A DNA stretch of 64,000 nucleotides from Rhizophagus irregularis (GCF_026210795.1 NC_089429.1:1116001-1180000); one strand, 5' to 3'; shown: positions 11,075 to 22,300, counted from the first letter of the stretch. Numbers and translations are program-made. Notes: generated by a model from the sequence alone, not told the origin.

Positions 11075-11275
11075 TAGAACATTTTAAATTCAATTTATCT
11101 TAGATGAAAACAAAAAAGGAAATAATAAAAAAAAAAATTCGATTATCTTTTTACAAAAGTAGAACTTCATTTATCGATGATCTACGTAAAAAATCCAAAA
11201 ACCGTATTTAAGGCTGATTATCATACCAAATATGATCATTGATTTATGAAAATTTCCTTTGTGATGATACGCTTT
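11075..11275. repeat. Diverged direct repeat, right copy
   Basis: Partner of 10145-10380, in the same orientation and with insertions and deletions between the matching blocks. It ends about 370 bases before the start codon at 11644, so part of the promoter region is duplicated. Confidence 0.6.
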
Positions 11276-11576
11276 CCTGATTTTAATTTGGATCAAATAT
11301 TCAATGAATATTAAAACATACTTTCTTTTTTTTGGAAGATTTACATACATTAAAGTTTCTAATATTATATTTTAAAAAAATTAATAAATTTCATCATTAT
11401 CTATTTATATTTTTTTATTGTGATAATTTTACAAAAATAGAGAAAAAAATAATATAATCATTTAAATGAATAAATTTTTTTTTTTTAGGATATTATTGCT
11501 TTGTGATTAGTTGAAAACACACAAATAAATATAACTATAAATATTATATATATGCGCAATATCACTTTTAAAAATG

Positions 11577-11585
11577 TATATAAAG
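11577..11585 (+). promoter_or_regulatory. Possible TATA box of proline-rich gene
   Basis: TATATAAAG, 59 bases before the ATG at 11644. Its position and sequence fit a TATA element, but such words are common in DNA this AT-rich. Confidence 0.35.
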
Positions 11586-11643
11586 AAGTCAAAAACGAAT
11601 CAATAATAAATCTCAAGTTTAAAAAACTTAAAAACTATTCAAT

Positions 11644-13314
11644 ATGGCCTATTTTAAATTTAAGCATAAACACGTACTCATATTCATATTACTGATATTA
11701 ATTACAACATCATCAACCAATAGCACTTTTCAAAAGAGACAACTGGACCCTTGCCATGCCTGTTTTAAGAAAATTTGTGATTGCGGCGGTCATTGTGAAC
11801 TTAACGAATGCAATATACCTTGTGGAAAAATAATAACAGAAATTTTAACATGTACTTATACACAGAAAACTGTACAAACTATAATTTCACCTCCAACACC
11901 AACACCACCTCCACCTCCTCCAAAGACACTACCACCTTCCCCACCTCCTCCAAAGACACCACCACCTTCCCCACCTCCTCCAAAGACACCACCACCTTCC
12001 CCACCTCCTCCAAAGACACCACCACCTTCCCCACCTCCTCCAAAGACACCACCACCTTCCCCACCTCCTCCAAAGACACCACCACCACCCCCACCTCCTC
12101 CAAAGACACCACCACCTCCCACACCTCCTCCAAAAACACCACCACCTCCCACACCTCCTCCAAACACACCACCACCTCCCACACCTCCTCCAAAAACACC
12201 ACCACCTCCCCCACCTCCTCCAAAGACACCACCACCTTCCCCACCTCCTCCAAAGACACCACCACCTTCCCCACCTCCTCCAAAGACACCACCACCTCCC
12301 CCACCTCCTCCAAAGACACCACCACCTCCCCCACCTCCTCCAAAGACACCACCACCTCCCACACCTCCTCCAAAAACACCACCACCTCCCACACCTCCTC
12401 CAAAAACACCACCACCTCCCCTACCTCCTCCAAAAACACCACCACCTCCCCCACCTCCTCCAAAGACACCACCACCTCAACCTCAACCTCCAAAAGTTCC
12501 AGTACCAGTACCTCCACCAAAAGCGCCACCAAAGGAACCACCAAAAGAACCACTAAAAGCGCCACCAAAAGAACCACCAAATGAACCACCAAATGAACCA
12601 CCAAAAGAACCACCAGAAGAACCGCCAAAAGAACCGCCAAAGGAACCGCCAAAGGAACCACCAAAAGCGCCACCAAAAGAACCACCAAATGAACCACCAA
12701 AAGTGCCACCAAAAGAACCGCCAAAAGAACCACCAAAGGAACCACCAAAAGAACCACCAAAAGAACCACCAAAAGAACCACCAAAAGAACCACCACCACC
12801 ACTACCAAAAGCTCCACCGACACTAGGTGTAACACCAACACCAACCGTCCCTGCTAAAACAACACCTACTACTTGTACCTCTGGAGATGATCCTGAATGC
12901 TTTCCGCCAAATGTGTAAGTAAACATTTACTATAATAATAACCATTTATTTTTTTTTCAAAAATACTAAATTAATTTATCAATTAATAGTGTTCCGATAG
13001 TTACAACATATACAGAATCAGGTGTAGAAACGCCAACACCAGTCCCTGAAAACATAAAATTGACAACAACTGAAACAACACTTACATCATACTTTGCTGG
13101 TTATTCAACAACGAATTCCTTAGGTGATCCTACATTCGTCCCTCCATCCACTCTATATGTGGTGAAGAGTATGGCCGTTACTGAAGCTCCTACCAGTACT
13201 GTAGTTTCAGATTCTGCGACAATTTTACATGATACTAATAGTCATGGTTTATGGGGTGTTACTATGAGTTTGACCGTAATAACTGCAACTTTAATTTTTA
13301 TGATAATTGCGTAA
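11644..13314 (+). CDS. Secreted proline-rich wall protein, probable GPI anchor
   Basis: Two exons: 11644-12914 and 12990-13314, with an intron GTAAGT...AATAG splitting a Val codon; 531 aa in total. Residues 1-25 are a signal peptide (charged head, then VLIFILLILITTSS). A KR pair at residues 32-33 could be a Kex2-type processing site. Residues 36-70 hold a Cys-rich module (CHACFKKICDCGGHCELNEC). Residues about 89-279 are 19 decapeptide units PPPPKTPPPS/P/T, and about 285-395 are PPKEPPKE-type repeats. A Thr/Ser-rich part encoded by exon 2 ends in a hydrophobic tail (VTMSLTVITATLIFMIIA) after small residues, as in GPI-anchored wall proteins. The composition resembles plant extensins and other hydroxyproline-rich proteins; hydroxylation or glycosylation is inferred only. 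No homologue is named. Confidence 0.85.
11910..12480 (+). repeat. 30-base tandem repeat array, 19 units
   Basis: The in-frame coding minisatellite has the unit CCACCTCCTCCAAAGACACC plus ten variable bases ending in TCC, CCC or ACA-type variants. Units differ mainly in whether position 10 of the peptide is Ser, Pro or Thr. GC content is far above the surrounding sequence. Length variation between nuclei or isolates would be expected at such an array. Confidence 0.95.
12526..12800 (+). repeat. Second coding repeat array (PPKEPPKE)
   Basis: Short in-frame units, mostly CCACCAAAAGAA (PPKE) with PPKA, PPNE, PPEE and PPKV variants, follow directly after the decapeptide array. They make a strongly charged (Lys/Glu) proline-rich segment. 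Confidence 0.9.
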
Positions 13315-14236
13315 AAAAATGAAAAAAATGTAAAATTTTGCTTTGTTGTTTTATTTTTGTAAACTTTTGATATATACCCACAGTAAATATGCATTATATT
13401 AATTATATTATTATTTGAATTTCATAAAAGAATGTAATCGTTCGAAATATAGTTTTTTAGTATTATAACTTTTATTTTCACGTGAAATAACATTACTTCG
13501 AAATCTTCAGTTAAAACATTTTTTTATTTTTAGTACAAATAAAAGCAAAGAGCAAGAAATATTGTAAAAACTAAACACGAAAATGAAAAAATTTAAGAAA
13601 ATTTATAATAGATAGTGATTTAGAAAGTTGAGAAAAGCAAAAAAAAAACAATAAATAAAATAAAACAAGAACCAGTCTTGTAAATAATAATACAGGAATT
13701 ATAATAAAGCTAGATGAAAAGAATTGAATCGATAATTTTCTTCTGTATAAGAAAAATGTATTATAACCTTAAAATGTCCACTAAATAATAAATATTTTAC
13801 GAAAAAAAGCTCAAATATGTATAAAAAAAAAATAATTCTTCGACAATAGGATAACATAATTATTTTAATGAAATTAAGAAAGAAGAACTCAAGAATCCTT
13901 TTGTGAAATTAATAACAAAATCTTTCCTTATGTTGTTGGTGACCTGATCAATTGTCGTTTAAATTTCCACAGATGTAAGGATATGACGCATCAAGTTCTT
14001 GCGAAATTACATTTTGTGGTATCGAAATATCATTTATACCCTTATTATTAATTATTATGCACTGTTGCTAGTTGCGTTGAAATATAATTATGATTATTTA
14101 ATTGAATTTTATTTTTTGTTTTCGCTGTAACGCGAGATTTTCGAGAACTGGTTTTATTGTGAGTTGATAATGTGCTACAAAATTATCAGAACGCCAAATC
14201 TTTTACTACACCCAGGATAACTACAAATATACTTCC

Positions 14237-14347
14237 TTCACCAGGATCTTCCCCAGCGTCGCCCCAAGATTTTCACCCCACGTGACCTGCATAAAATGTC
14301 ACCCGTATCACACCTTGGGGCGATACTGGGGTAAATTTCACCAGGTG
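14237..14347. mobile_element. Short inverted-repeat element (MITE-like)
   Basis: The left arm TTCACCAGGATCTTCCCCAG continues CGTCGCCCCAAG. It is the imperfect reverse complement of the right arm CTTGGGGCGATACTGGGGTA, which continues AATTTCACCAGG. About 45 bases separate the arms. The GC-rich arms in AT-rich DNA fit a foldback MITE; no coding capacity. Confidence 0.6.
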
Positions 14348-14780
14348 AGTAATCACGTGACGTTTAAGATGTTCAAGTCTTTCAGGCCAATCACATGCGT
14401 AACGGCTCTTAGCAGAACAACTGGTTGAATTAGAATTGCGTTGAGATTTAGGGATGGAATCGGTTCAAAATGAGTTGACTTGAGCCGATTCTGGAACCGA
14501 TCTTAAATTTAAAAGATTCTGGAATAAAAACCGTTCTGAACTTCGAACCGATTTCGAACCGACTACTCAAATTGAGTGACGATCACACACAAACTATCAT
14601 TTGAAGGCCAATCAAAATTTTTCTGATTGATCATCACATGCTCTACTTGTGTCTTAAATTTGATTTATAAAAAAAATTTAATCAGTAAATGATAATTCAA
14701 ATAATTTTAAGCAAGGCAGGTTTCTTTAAACTAACCCTCGGGAGTAGTACTTCAATTTAAATTTTGAAATTAAAAGTACC

Positions 14781-14960
14781 TTATTAATACAAAATAAAAA
14801 TGGGATTAATGATCTCGTTGCATTAAAATTAGTAGCGGATGGAAGTAATATTAAAAATCAAGTTACAATTTTAAGATAATTAGAAGAATGTGAACCAAGA
14901 TTTATTGAATGTATTATTTAACATGCATTTTTACATATAAAATTTTTACATGAAAAAACC
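14781..14960 (+). pseudogene. Unrecognised coding relic
   Basis: An in-frame reading gives LLIQNKNGINDLVALKLVAD, GSNIKNQVTILR, a stop, LEECEPRFIECII, a stop, then HAFLHIKFLHEKTA. The continuous sense between stops in one frame indicates a decayed protein-coding segment of an unidentified family. Confidence 0.4.
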
Positions 14961-15780
14961 GCCTAAAAAAAGAAAAAACGAACAGTAAGTCATGTTCGTT
15001 AATATACACAAAAAGACAAAATAAAATAAAAAACAACACCCCGGTAAATAAGAAAAAAAAAATTTTTTTGAGTTATACCGAATCTTACCGAGTTTCTGGA
15101 GTAAAAATGATGAGCGTCCCGACCATCCCGTATATAACGAAATCAGCTGTAACCTCTACCGAGTTTTACCGAAATGCCGTACCATTTATTCAACTATAAT
15201 AAATAAATTACTTCATATGTAAATTATAGTAACTGAACTTGCTGAGTTACTATTAAAATAAGAAGGATCTTTTCTATTCCGAATATATTAAAAAAAAACA
15301 TTATAATCCTAAAAGTTTTTTAAGTGACGAAACAAGACATCCATCTCTTTTTTCATGAACGGTTAATGATAATAGAGAATCAGCTTTTTTTTTGCAAAAA
15401 AAGTATATTCATAGTTTATATATAGTTTTTTTAGTTTAACATTGTTATTTATACATATTAAAAAAAAAAAAAATCAAATCAGTTAAGTATAATGAAATTT
15501 TAAATCAATTTCCAGAAATTTCCAGCAATTAAAATAGATTTATCCATGTTTATTTTTATGGATATCGATACTAAATGTAAATTTTGAATCAAATAACTCA
15601 ATTTTGGTTATTACATTCGTTAGATCTTAAATTATTTACTTAAAATTATCAAAAAAAAAAGAAAAAAAATCAATACGCTTATGACATAAAATATGTTTAA
15701 CTTTATTTACATAAATAAAATTAATATGAAGGTAATTTATAAAATAATAGCTTAATTTTTATTTGGAAATTATGAATTGA

Positions 15781-15936
15781 TTAATTATCTTTACTATTAA
15801 TATACTTTTCTCTAAAATTTTCTTTTAATTCATTATCATTCAATAATAATATAGACAAATTTTTTATTACATATGCCAATTTGTTCGTTGGACCAAACAT
15901 CTTTTTAATACATTTATAGACAAATTCATATATGAG
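15781..15936 (-). pseudogene. Unrecognised coding relic, C-terminal part
   Basis: Fifty-one codons to a TAA read LIYEFVYKCIKKMFGPTNKL, AYVIKNLSILLLNDNELKEN, FREKYINSKDN. Upstream, in another frame, EVLNLYIKSIISDSY seems to belong to the same protein, suggesting one frameshift. No start and no recognised family. It lies directly downstream of the F-box gene ending at 16068, on the same strand. Confidence 0.4.
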
Positions 15937-16067
15937 TCAGAAATAATACTTTTAATATATAAATTTAAAACTTCAGATTATACGGATTTGTCAATTAGAA
16001 TTTGATTAGATTTTCCATAATCACATTAATAAATTAAAATACAACTTCCATTCTTGAACTCTGGTCT

Positions 16068-17705
16068 TTATTCATCAAAATTATTTATAAAACTATATGA
16101 ACTAAAATGTAAATCAGAGAATTTTTTAACTGTAATATTATATAATTTAAATTCATTTACTTCGTCTTTTAAAGAAAATAATTCATAATCATCATCATCA
16201 GAAATAATAGCCAAATATTTAACCCTTTCCTTCTTCATAATATATTCCTTTATATAAAATAAAATATTTTCACTTATATCATACCTAAATACAATTAATA
16301 ATTCCTTAATAAAAGTATTTTGTGAATTTTTTAAAAATATTCCCAGATCACTTGTATTATTAAATGAAAGATATAAATTTAAATATTCTAATTTAGGAGG
16401 AAGAACCTGTCCTAAATTTTGTAATATAGAACTTAAATCAGTATAATTAGAGTGAATAAAATCCAATCCAATAGTAAGATAATTAATATTATGCTGATTG
16501 TTTTTAATGAATAAGTAAATATTATTATCATAAGGTTTACCAGAATCAAAATATCTAATCTTTGTACAATATTCCATAATTGATTTAAATAATTGTCGTT
16601 TTGGTTCATTATATTCGTTACTCATATATTCAAATCCAAAATTTTCTAAATAATCACCAAATTTCTCTAATAGTAATTGTAATGATTCAACATGTAATAT
16701 TTCACTCATAAATAAAGATCTCAATTTAAATGGTTTATTAACCTTAATAATTTGTTGAACAAAATCAGAATTTAAAGAACGACAATATAAAATATGAATA
16801 GATTCTAAGACATTCAATTGATCAAAAACCTCTTGTAAAATACTAATTATATCCTTAAAATCAATGTAATAAAATATAATTATATTCAAAGTATTTGAAC
16901 AATTAGAATTTTTTAATGATAAAAATGGATTATATAAAGTAGTACCTAAATCAAATGAAATTTTTTTGAGATTATGTTGTGAATTAATTATTTGTGTTAA
17001 ACATTTTTCAATTAATGGACGATCACGAATGATATCATATAAAGGAAAATTTAAAACCATCGATAAGATTGAATTGCAATTAGAATATAAAAATTTTAAT
17101 AATTTAATAATATTTTGAGGATCATAATCATGAATACGGAATGTTAAATTTCTAATATTATATGTAAGGTTTGGATTTTGTAAAATCAAGTCTATATTAT
17201 TAAAATAGTAACTATAACTTGTAGACAGGTCGACTTCAAAAGAATATAAATTTCCTTCATTTTCAATAAAAATTTCGAGTAATGACTTATAAATTAAGTT
17301 TACTAGCTTCCCTTGGTTTTTACCCACTACAGTATCAACCCACGTTCGAATAGAACTTAAAATTTTATCTATATTTAAGTATTTAATAAAACTAGGATAA
17401 TTGAATAATAATGTATTTGAAGATATTAAATTATTATTAACTCCATATTCATATAATTTTGTTTTGACATCTTCATTTAATTTACTTAAGTAAATTTCAA
17501 TAAAGTGTTGATTTTTGAGATATTCCCTTGAAAATGGATCTTTCTTTGGAAATGGATCTTCCCATAATAATGGAATGGCTAAACGACACCATAATCTATT
17601 AATTAAAATGCATGAATACAATGTTGAAATATCTTTTCTAAAATACTGTATAATTTCTTCTGTTAATTCAGGTAAATCTCCTGAAAATATTTTTGAGCAT
17701 ACCAT
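16068..17705 (-). CDS. F-box/LRR-like protein
   Basis: A single exon of 545 aa from the conserved start MVCSKIFSGDLPEL at 17705. The frame stays open to a GTG at 17792, but that is not a eukaryotic start. The F-box head reads STLYSCILINRLWCRLAIP then LLWEDPF. An extra PFPKKDPFSREYLKNQ insert follows that is shared with the pseudogene at 55306 and partly with the copy at 63741, so these three form a subgroup. LRR-like landmarks (LNVLESIHILYC, FKLRSLFM, LEYLNL) and the tail YIKEYIMKKERVKYLAI are complete. The expected role is SCF substrate recognition. The upstream leader (17706-17830) keeps GGAATGATTTACATG, but its peptide is cut to MIYM by a stop and a deletion. The 3' block AATTAAAATACAACTTCC (minus strand sense GGAAGTTG...) is at 16032-16049. 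Confidence 0.88.
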   Translation of the reverse strand: MVCSKIFSGDLPELTEEIIQYFRKDISTLYSCILINRLWCRLAIPLLWEDPFPKKDPFSREYLKNQHFIEIYLSKLNEDVKTKLYEYGVNNNLISSNTLLFNYPSFIKYLNIDKILSSIRTWVDTVVGKNQGKLVNLIYKSLLEIFIENEGNLYSFEVDLSTSYSYYFNNIDLILQNPNLTYNIRNLTFRIHDYDPQNIIKLLKFLYSNCNSILSMVLNFPLYDIIRDRPLIEKCLTQIINSQHNLKKISFDLGTTLYNPFLSLKNSNCSNTLNIIIFYYIDFKDIISILQEVFDQLNVLESIHILYCRSLNSDFVQQIIKVNKPFKLRSLFMSEILHVESLQLLLEKFGDYLENFGFEYMSNEYNEPKRQLFKSIMEYCTKIRYFDSGKPYDNNIYLFIKNNQHNINYLTIGLDFIHSNYTDLSSILQNLGQVLPPKLEYLNLYLSFNNTSDLGIFLKNSQNTFIKELLIVFRYDISENILFYIKEYIMKKERVKYLAIISDDDDYELFSLKDEVNEFKLYNITVKKFSDLHFSSYSFINNFDE

Positions 17706-18447
17706 GTTAGTAAAGGAAAAGGGAAGAGTTCGTTTCAAAAATAAAATATCTTCAATTTCAGATTTGTACAATTTATTTAGTATTCCAAACACAAAAATTA
17801 CATGTAAATCATTCCTTTTCTGTTAATTCCGTGCGATTAACAAAGGATCTACTAATCTTACAAGTCCCTTGGTACAATTCCGGGTTGCCGATCTCTTTTA
17901 TTTGTTACATATGAAACCAACTTTGCTACGCAAATATTGGCACTGTTGGACTGCCGTATAACAAAAATACCCTAGATTTTACCTTTAAGGCTTGAGCAGA
18001 TAAAATATATAAGAAAGTAAATTACTTATGATAAACTAGTTGTATACTGAATATTCTAATCTAGATCGATATACCAATCTATATTAAAAATTCGATATAA
18101 CGACAAATATTCCTGAAAACAATTGTGGCTTATAATACTTTCAATAAATTCTTTTACAATACGACACAATTTACAGTATTTTTTTTTCAAAAAAAAAAAA
18201 AAAAAAATATTTTCATGATGACGTCATTATCATGTATCAGTCACGTCTATTCTTACTAATCAGTAATAAGAGAGATTATTGAAGACTACTAAAAAAGCAT
18301 GTTGCATAGCGCGTATTACTAAAATAAGATAGACTACAATCATGTGTCATTGTTATTTTGAACGTATATATAGCCTCAGAAACTTCGTAAATACCAAACT
18401 TATTCTCTTCTACTTTTCCACATATTTTTTTACACTTCTCAACGAAA
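17706..18447. other. Divergent promoter region
   Basis: The left part is the degraded leader of the F-box gene on the minus strand, including GCCGATCTCTTTTATTTGTT at about 17887-17906, conserved upstream of other copies. The right part is the promoter of the gene at 18448. An A/T homopolymer pair lies at 18181-18208. Confidence 0.5.
18365..18373 (+). promoter_or_regulatory. Possible TATA box
   Basis: TATATATAG lies 83 bases before the ATG at 18448. It is followed by a pyrimidine-rich stretch (TTCTCTTCTACTTTTCCAC) typical of fungal transcription starts. Confidence 0.35.
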
Positions 18448-19151
18448 ATGCAAGGTAAAGAAGGTACTATTGTCCTCTTCTTTCACATGAGGCTTCTTTG
18501 ATTAATAAAGGTCTATTAATCCCGGAGGAGGCATCGATTACGTGCCTTCCCTTATATTAAGAAATTTCATGCTTTTCCTCCCTCGCTGGTGGTAGGCTTT
18601 TCCTTCTATCCCTAGCTGGTGGTAGGCTTTTTACACTATTCTGGAATTTTTATTAAACCCATTTAATTTTTAATGTTAATAAGTGATCGAGATCTGTACG
18701 TCTGAGGACTTTTCAAATTTTTTCGCCGGACAAGATCTACAAAGTGTAAAATAACTTGATTATAAATTGGGTGGAATTGAAATTTTGAAATGTAAAAATA
18801 GTGCACATTAGAAGAACGGAAAACTTAAAGTAACTGTTATAATCAATGACTTATGTGAATTTTAAACATCAATAATTTCTAACAGATGATTCAAAATTTA
18901 GTTGGGGCCATTTACATTTTCAAATGAAAAAAGAAGCGATCCGATTTTATGATCTTGTTAAAGATCAACTACCAATAACGGGACCTTATGGAAAAAAATT
19001 TATATTCAAACGGGCCAGAAAGTCGAACAATGATTTAACTTTTCCAACCTCAAGACTAACTTCTTCGCTGTCATCTTCTACATCGGAATATAATGGAACC
19101 AGTACCAACAACGGCAGTGTTACCTCTTCTCGGGATAATCATAATAAATAA
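18448..19151 (+). CDS. Small two-exon protein, unrecognised (90 aa)
   Basis: The proposed exons are 18448-18454 (ATGCAAG, only 7 bases) and 18886-19151, joined across a 430-base intron GTAAAG...TTTCTAACAG. The phase fits: ATG CAA G|AT GAT TCA. The product begins MQDDSKFSWGHLHFQMKKEA and ends in a Ser/Thr/Asn-rich tail (SSLSSSTSEYNGTSTNNG). The middle holds a basic patch KKFIFKRARKS that could be a nuclear or RNA-binding signal, which is speculation. No domain is recognised. If the first exon is wrong, an ATG at 18924 gives a 75-aa product, but the sense sequence clearly continues upstream of it to the splice acceptor. A TATA-like word and a CT-rich leader precede the ATG. Confidence 0.6.
18500..18521 (+). 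other. Hairpin inside intron
   Basis: GATTAATA and TATTAATC are perfect 8-base complements with a 6-base loop. They sit in the GC-richer first part of the 430-base intron, between GAGGCTTCTTT and CCGGAGGAGGC. Confidence 0.35.
18580..18631 (+). repeat. Direct repeat within intron, 22 bases x2
   Basis: CCCTCGCTGGTGGTAGGCTT at 18580 and CCCTAGCTGGTGGTAGGCTT at 18610 start 30 bases apart and differ at one base. They stand out as GC-rich in the intron of the gene at 18448. Confidence 0.8.
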
Positions 19152-19308
19152 CACACAGAACAAGGATGGAAAAAGCGTTACGAAATTAATAAGATATAGT
19201 GATCGGATAAACTAATATCACATTATTAGAGGCCTATTCCTTTTATATTTAACGAGAAGTGGCTGATTTATATGTATTTTTTTTGTAGAAATATATGAAA
19301 TTGTTACT

Positions 19309-22300
19309 AAATTCCTGATGGTTCGTCTATTTTTTAATATTATTAATAATATAATAAAATAATAAAATTTTTTTATTTATTAATTAATTATTTTATTTTA
19401 TTTTAGATAGATTTTAAACTATTTTTACAAATTTTATTGATAAGAATATCAGTCAATTATTATTTTATTTTGAATTATTTAAAACTAAGATTAGAGTATT
19501 ATGTAGTTTCTTAGTTTGTAATTTAAATAATTATTTTTTTCATATATTAAACTTATTCATTTATTAAATAAAGGTATTTACAAATTTATTATATATACTA
19601 CAAATTATTATGTGAATGTCGTATGATTTGTAAAATATATTAATTTTAAGTATTAATATGCTATTTATTTAATAAGTATTTTAATTAAAAAAGTTAATAA
19701 TCTAACAAATGATAAATTATTTATTCATTTCTAAAACATCAATTTTCGTATCTTTTGCATAATTCACCTTCTGTTCGTGCATTATAATTCAAACATCTAG
19801 GACATTTAAATAAAGAAGCCCTTTTAATTATAATCTTACAAATCCAATCAGGTAAATAAACTTCGTTAGTACATATCGAAGTATTATTTGAACAATTCTC
19901 AATCATTTCCAAAGACGAAGATATTGTTGCATCTGAAGTTGTAAAAATAGATTTTAAATCTAATAATTTAATACAAAAAGGATGATTAAAAAAATAAATT
20001 AAAGTTCTTTTAATGAACAACAATATGTATTACAGTACATTATCATGACTTTGTAATAAATGTATTAATTCTGAAGAATTTACATATAATTCTACATTAG
20101 ACTCTAAAGAACTTTTATATGTCTATATAAATAAATTTTAAATGTCATTTTTTTTAAAAAAAATGGATAATCAATCAAATAAATAAAACCAAAATATTAA
20201 AGCATACTTGTCTTTTCTGGCAGCTTCCTTTACTTCTTAAATGCTTTAAAGTATTCCACTCTTATTGCAAAGGTTGATTATTCCATTTTTCATCCTATAA
20301 TTAGTGAATATAATTAATTTTTTTTTAAAAAAAAAAGAAATAGCAAAATTACGTACCAAATCATACCACCCTAACTTGAAATAGTACACTATCAATTCCC
20401 TTATGCCTACAAGACACGGAACTATTGGTGATAATGATATAGTATATATATTTAAAACCTATAAAAACAAATTCTGATTAATAAATAAAAATATAATTTA
20501 CGAATATAACTTACTTCTTGTGAATTTAAGACGGAAAAATAATAAAAAATTATTAATTATAAAATTATAAACCTTTTTAATAAGACATATTCTTAATATT
20601 TACTTACTTGAATCAATTACTGGGAACTTCATAAACAGATTTGCTCACGATATTCTAATTCTGCTTCAGCTAAAGATGTACTAAAAAAAAAGATTAAAGA
20701 ATGAATTTAAATATTTTTGAGAATAAATTTACAAATACAAATTTACATTTTACGGCTACCTTAAAGAAGGAGGCCAATATATGGGTTTATTTTGCCTGTA
20801 AATCTATCCTTAAAAAAGAATAAGCTCGTCAATTTACTTTGGTAAAATAATAATAATACTTTCTTAGAGTCATGCTATAAAGCACCTGTAACTGTTTAAC
20901 TTCGTATTCATTTTCTAAATTCAACCCATTATTAAGAAAATACCATACGAAAAATTAAAAAAAAAATCGTAAAAAGCTTTTCATACCCAAAGTTCTTTAA
21001 AGAATTTCCCAATTTCCCATAATCCCATTATGCTCAACTAATAAATTCTTTTCTTTGAATTTCTATTCTAAAACGCTTTTTTGCTACTTCTCCAATTTGT
21101 AATGGCGTTAAATATTTTTCAACGTCCTAAAGAATATGTCATTTTATCAAAAATAATTATTTCGAATTATAATTGGACGGTAAAACAAATAATAATAATC
21201 TTACACTTAATTCGTTAATGCTTTTAATTCAATTGAAAACCATCGACAATCACATCCTGGAATTTAACTTAATAATATTAACGTACATAAAATATATAGA
21301 GTATACAAAAAAGTAATCCATATCAATTATAAAACTTACTTATGTAATACCTTATAACAACTGAATCTATAATGTCTTTTCAATAGCGTGTGACCTAAAA
21401 ATACATCAAATAATTTTAGATTTTTATAAAATGAATTAAAATGAATTAAAAGATGAAAATTACAATTACTTGTGTATAAGTTTCCATTCCATTAGCATAA
21501 TGTGGCCATCATGTGATATAAACATTACTTTTGGAATATTTTCTAATAATAAACAAATTTCAATAGCTAAAATATTTACAAAAAAAAAAGAAAGAAAGAA
21601 ACAAGTATCAAAAAAAAAAAAATCTTAAATACCTGCCATTTGTATAGATCTTTAAAGCATCGATCTTGAAACAAAATTTCTCTATTAACAGCATCAGCCC
21701 TTAATGGGAAGTTTTGTTTTTGGTAAAAATAAAGTATCACTATATAATTTACTTAAATCATTATTATTTCTTTTTTTTTTGATGATTCGTCAATTATTTT
21801 TGAAGAAAATTTTTAATAACAATGTCCTTGAAAATTTTAATGTAATTTATTTTCTTTTTCGTAATAAATTGTGATAAAACATAATTAAGTTAATTTTATT
21901 AATCGAGAGGAGAAAGATCTCGTCGATCAGCAAAAAAAAAAAAAATTTCACGACTGAAATAAATACTTGATTTTTTATTTGGTGTCCAAATTCGGTTGTG
22001 ATTTTCAATTTCTTTATATCATCTTTACGTGACCAACTTTTTCACATAATTAATTTAATTAATTCATCTATAAAATTTCACATCTTTACGAAAAAAAATT
22101 TTTTGGTTAGTGTCACGCATAGATCATTATAAAAAGTCATTTTGTTATCTACTGGAAAGAGGAATAAATATCTGGTTTATTTATTTTACGTAATTTCTTA
22201 ACAAAATTATTTTTTGTTATTATTTTACACATGCTTTTATAATTACTTTAAAAAATGTCATGTATTCATTTTATTATATATTAAAAAATAATAAATAAAA

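Larger units (their letters stand above)
8347..11643. other. Long spacer; repeats, no gene
   Basis: Apart from the F-box tail relic at 8895-8992 and a roughly 200-base direct duplication (10145-10380 and 11075-11275), this is AT-rich spacer. Fragments with AATTCTGGCC-type wording (about 9120-9170) resemble the interior of MITEs elsewhere in the window. The right end is the promoter of the proline-rich gene. Confidence 0.5.
13315..15780. other. Spacer with a hairpin MITE and a coding relic
   Basis: No gene. It holds the inverted-repeat element at 14237-14347, a coding-like relic at 14781-14960, and GGTTC/GAACC-rich sequence at 14460-14580. A segment near 15480-15700 is shared with the 3' flank of the F-box copy ending at 26834 and with 29780-29960. 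Confidence 0.5.

Noticed and set aside
11808-12926. Long alternative frames through the proline-rich repeats (Thr/Ser-rich, Gly-rich GGGGVFGG, Leu/Val-rich)
   Set aside because: A 30-base repeat keeps all six frames open. Only the frame with signal peptide, Cys module and correct splice to a GPI-type tail makes sense.
17515-17826. Open frame antisense to the F-box head, reading MAKRHHNLL...; the same appears opposite 1224-1439, 2518-2730, 6669-6851, 55254-55484 and 63656-63871
   Set aside because: It recurs only because the F-box head is conserved on the other strand; it is an antisense shadow with no independent signal.
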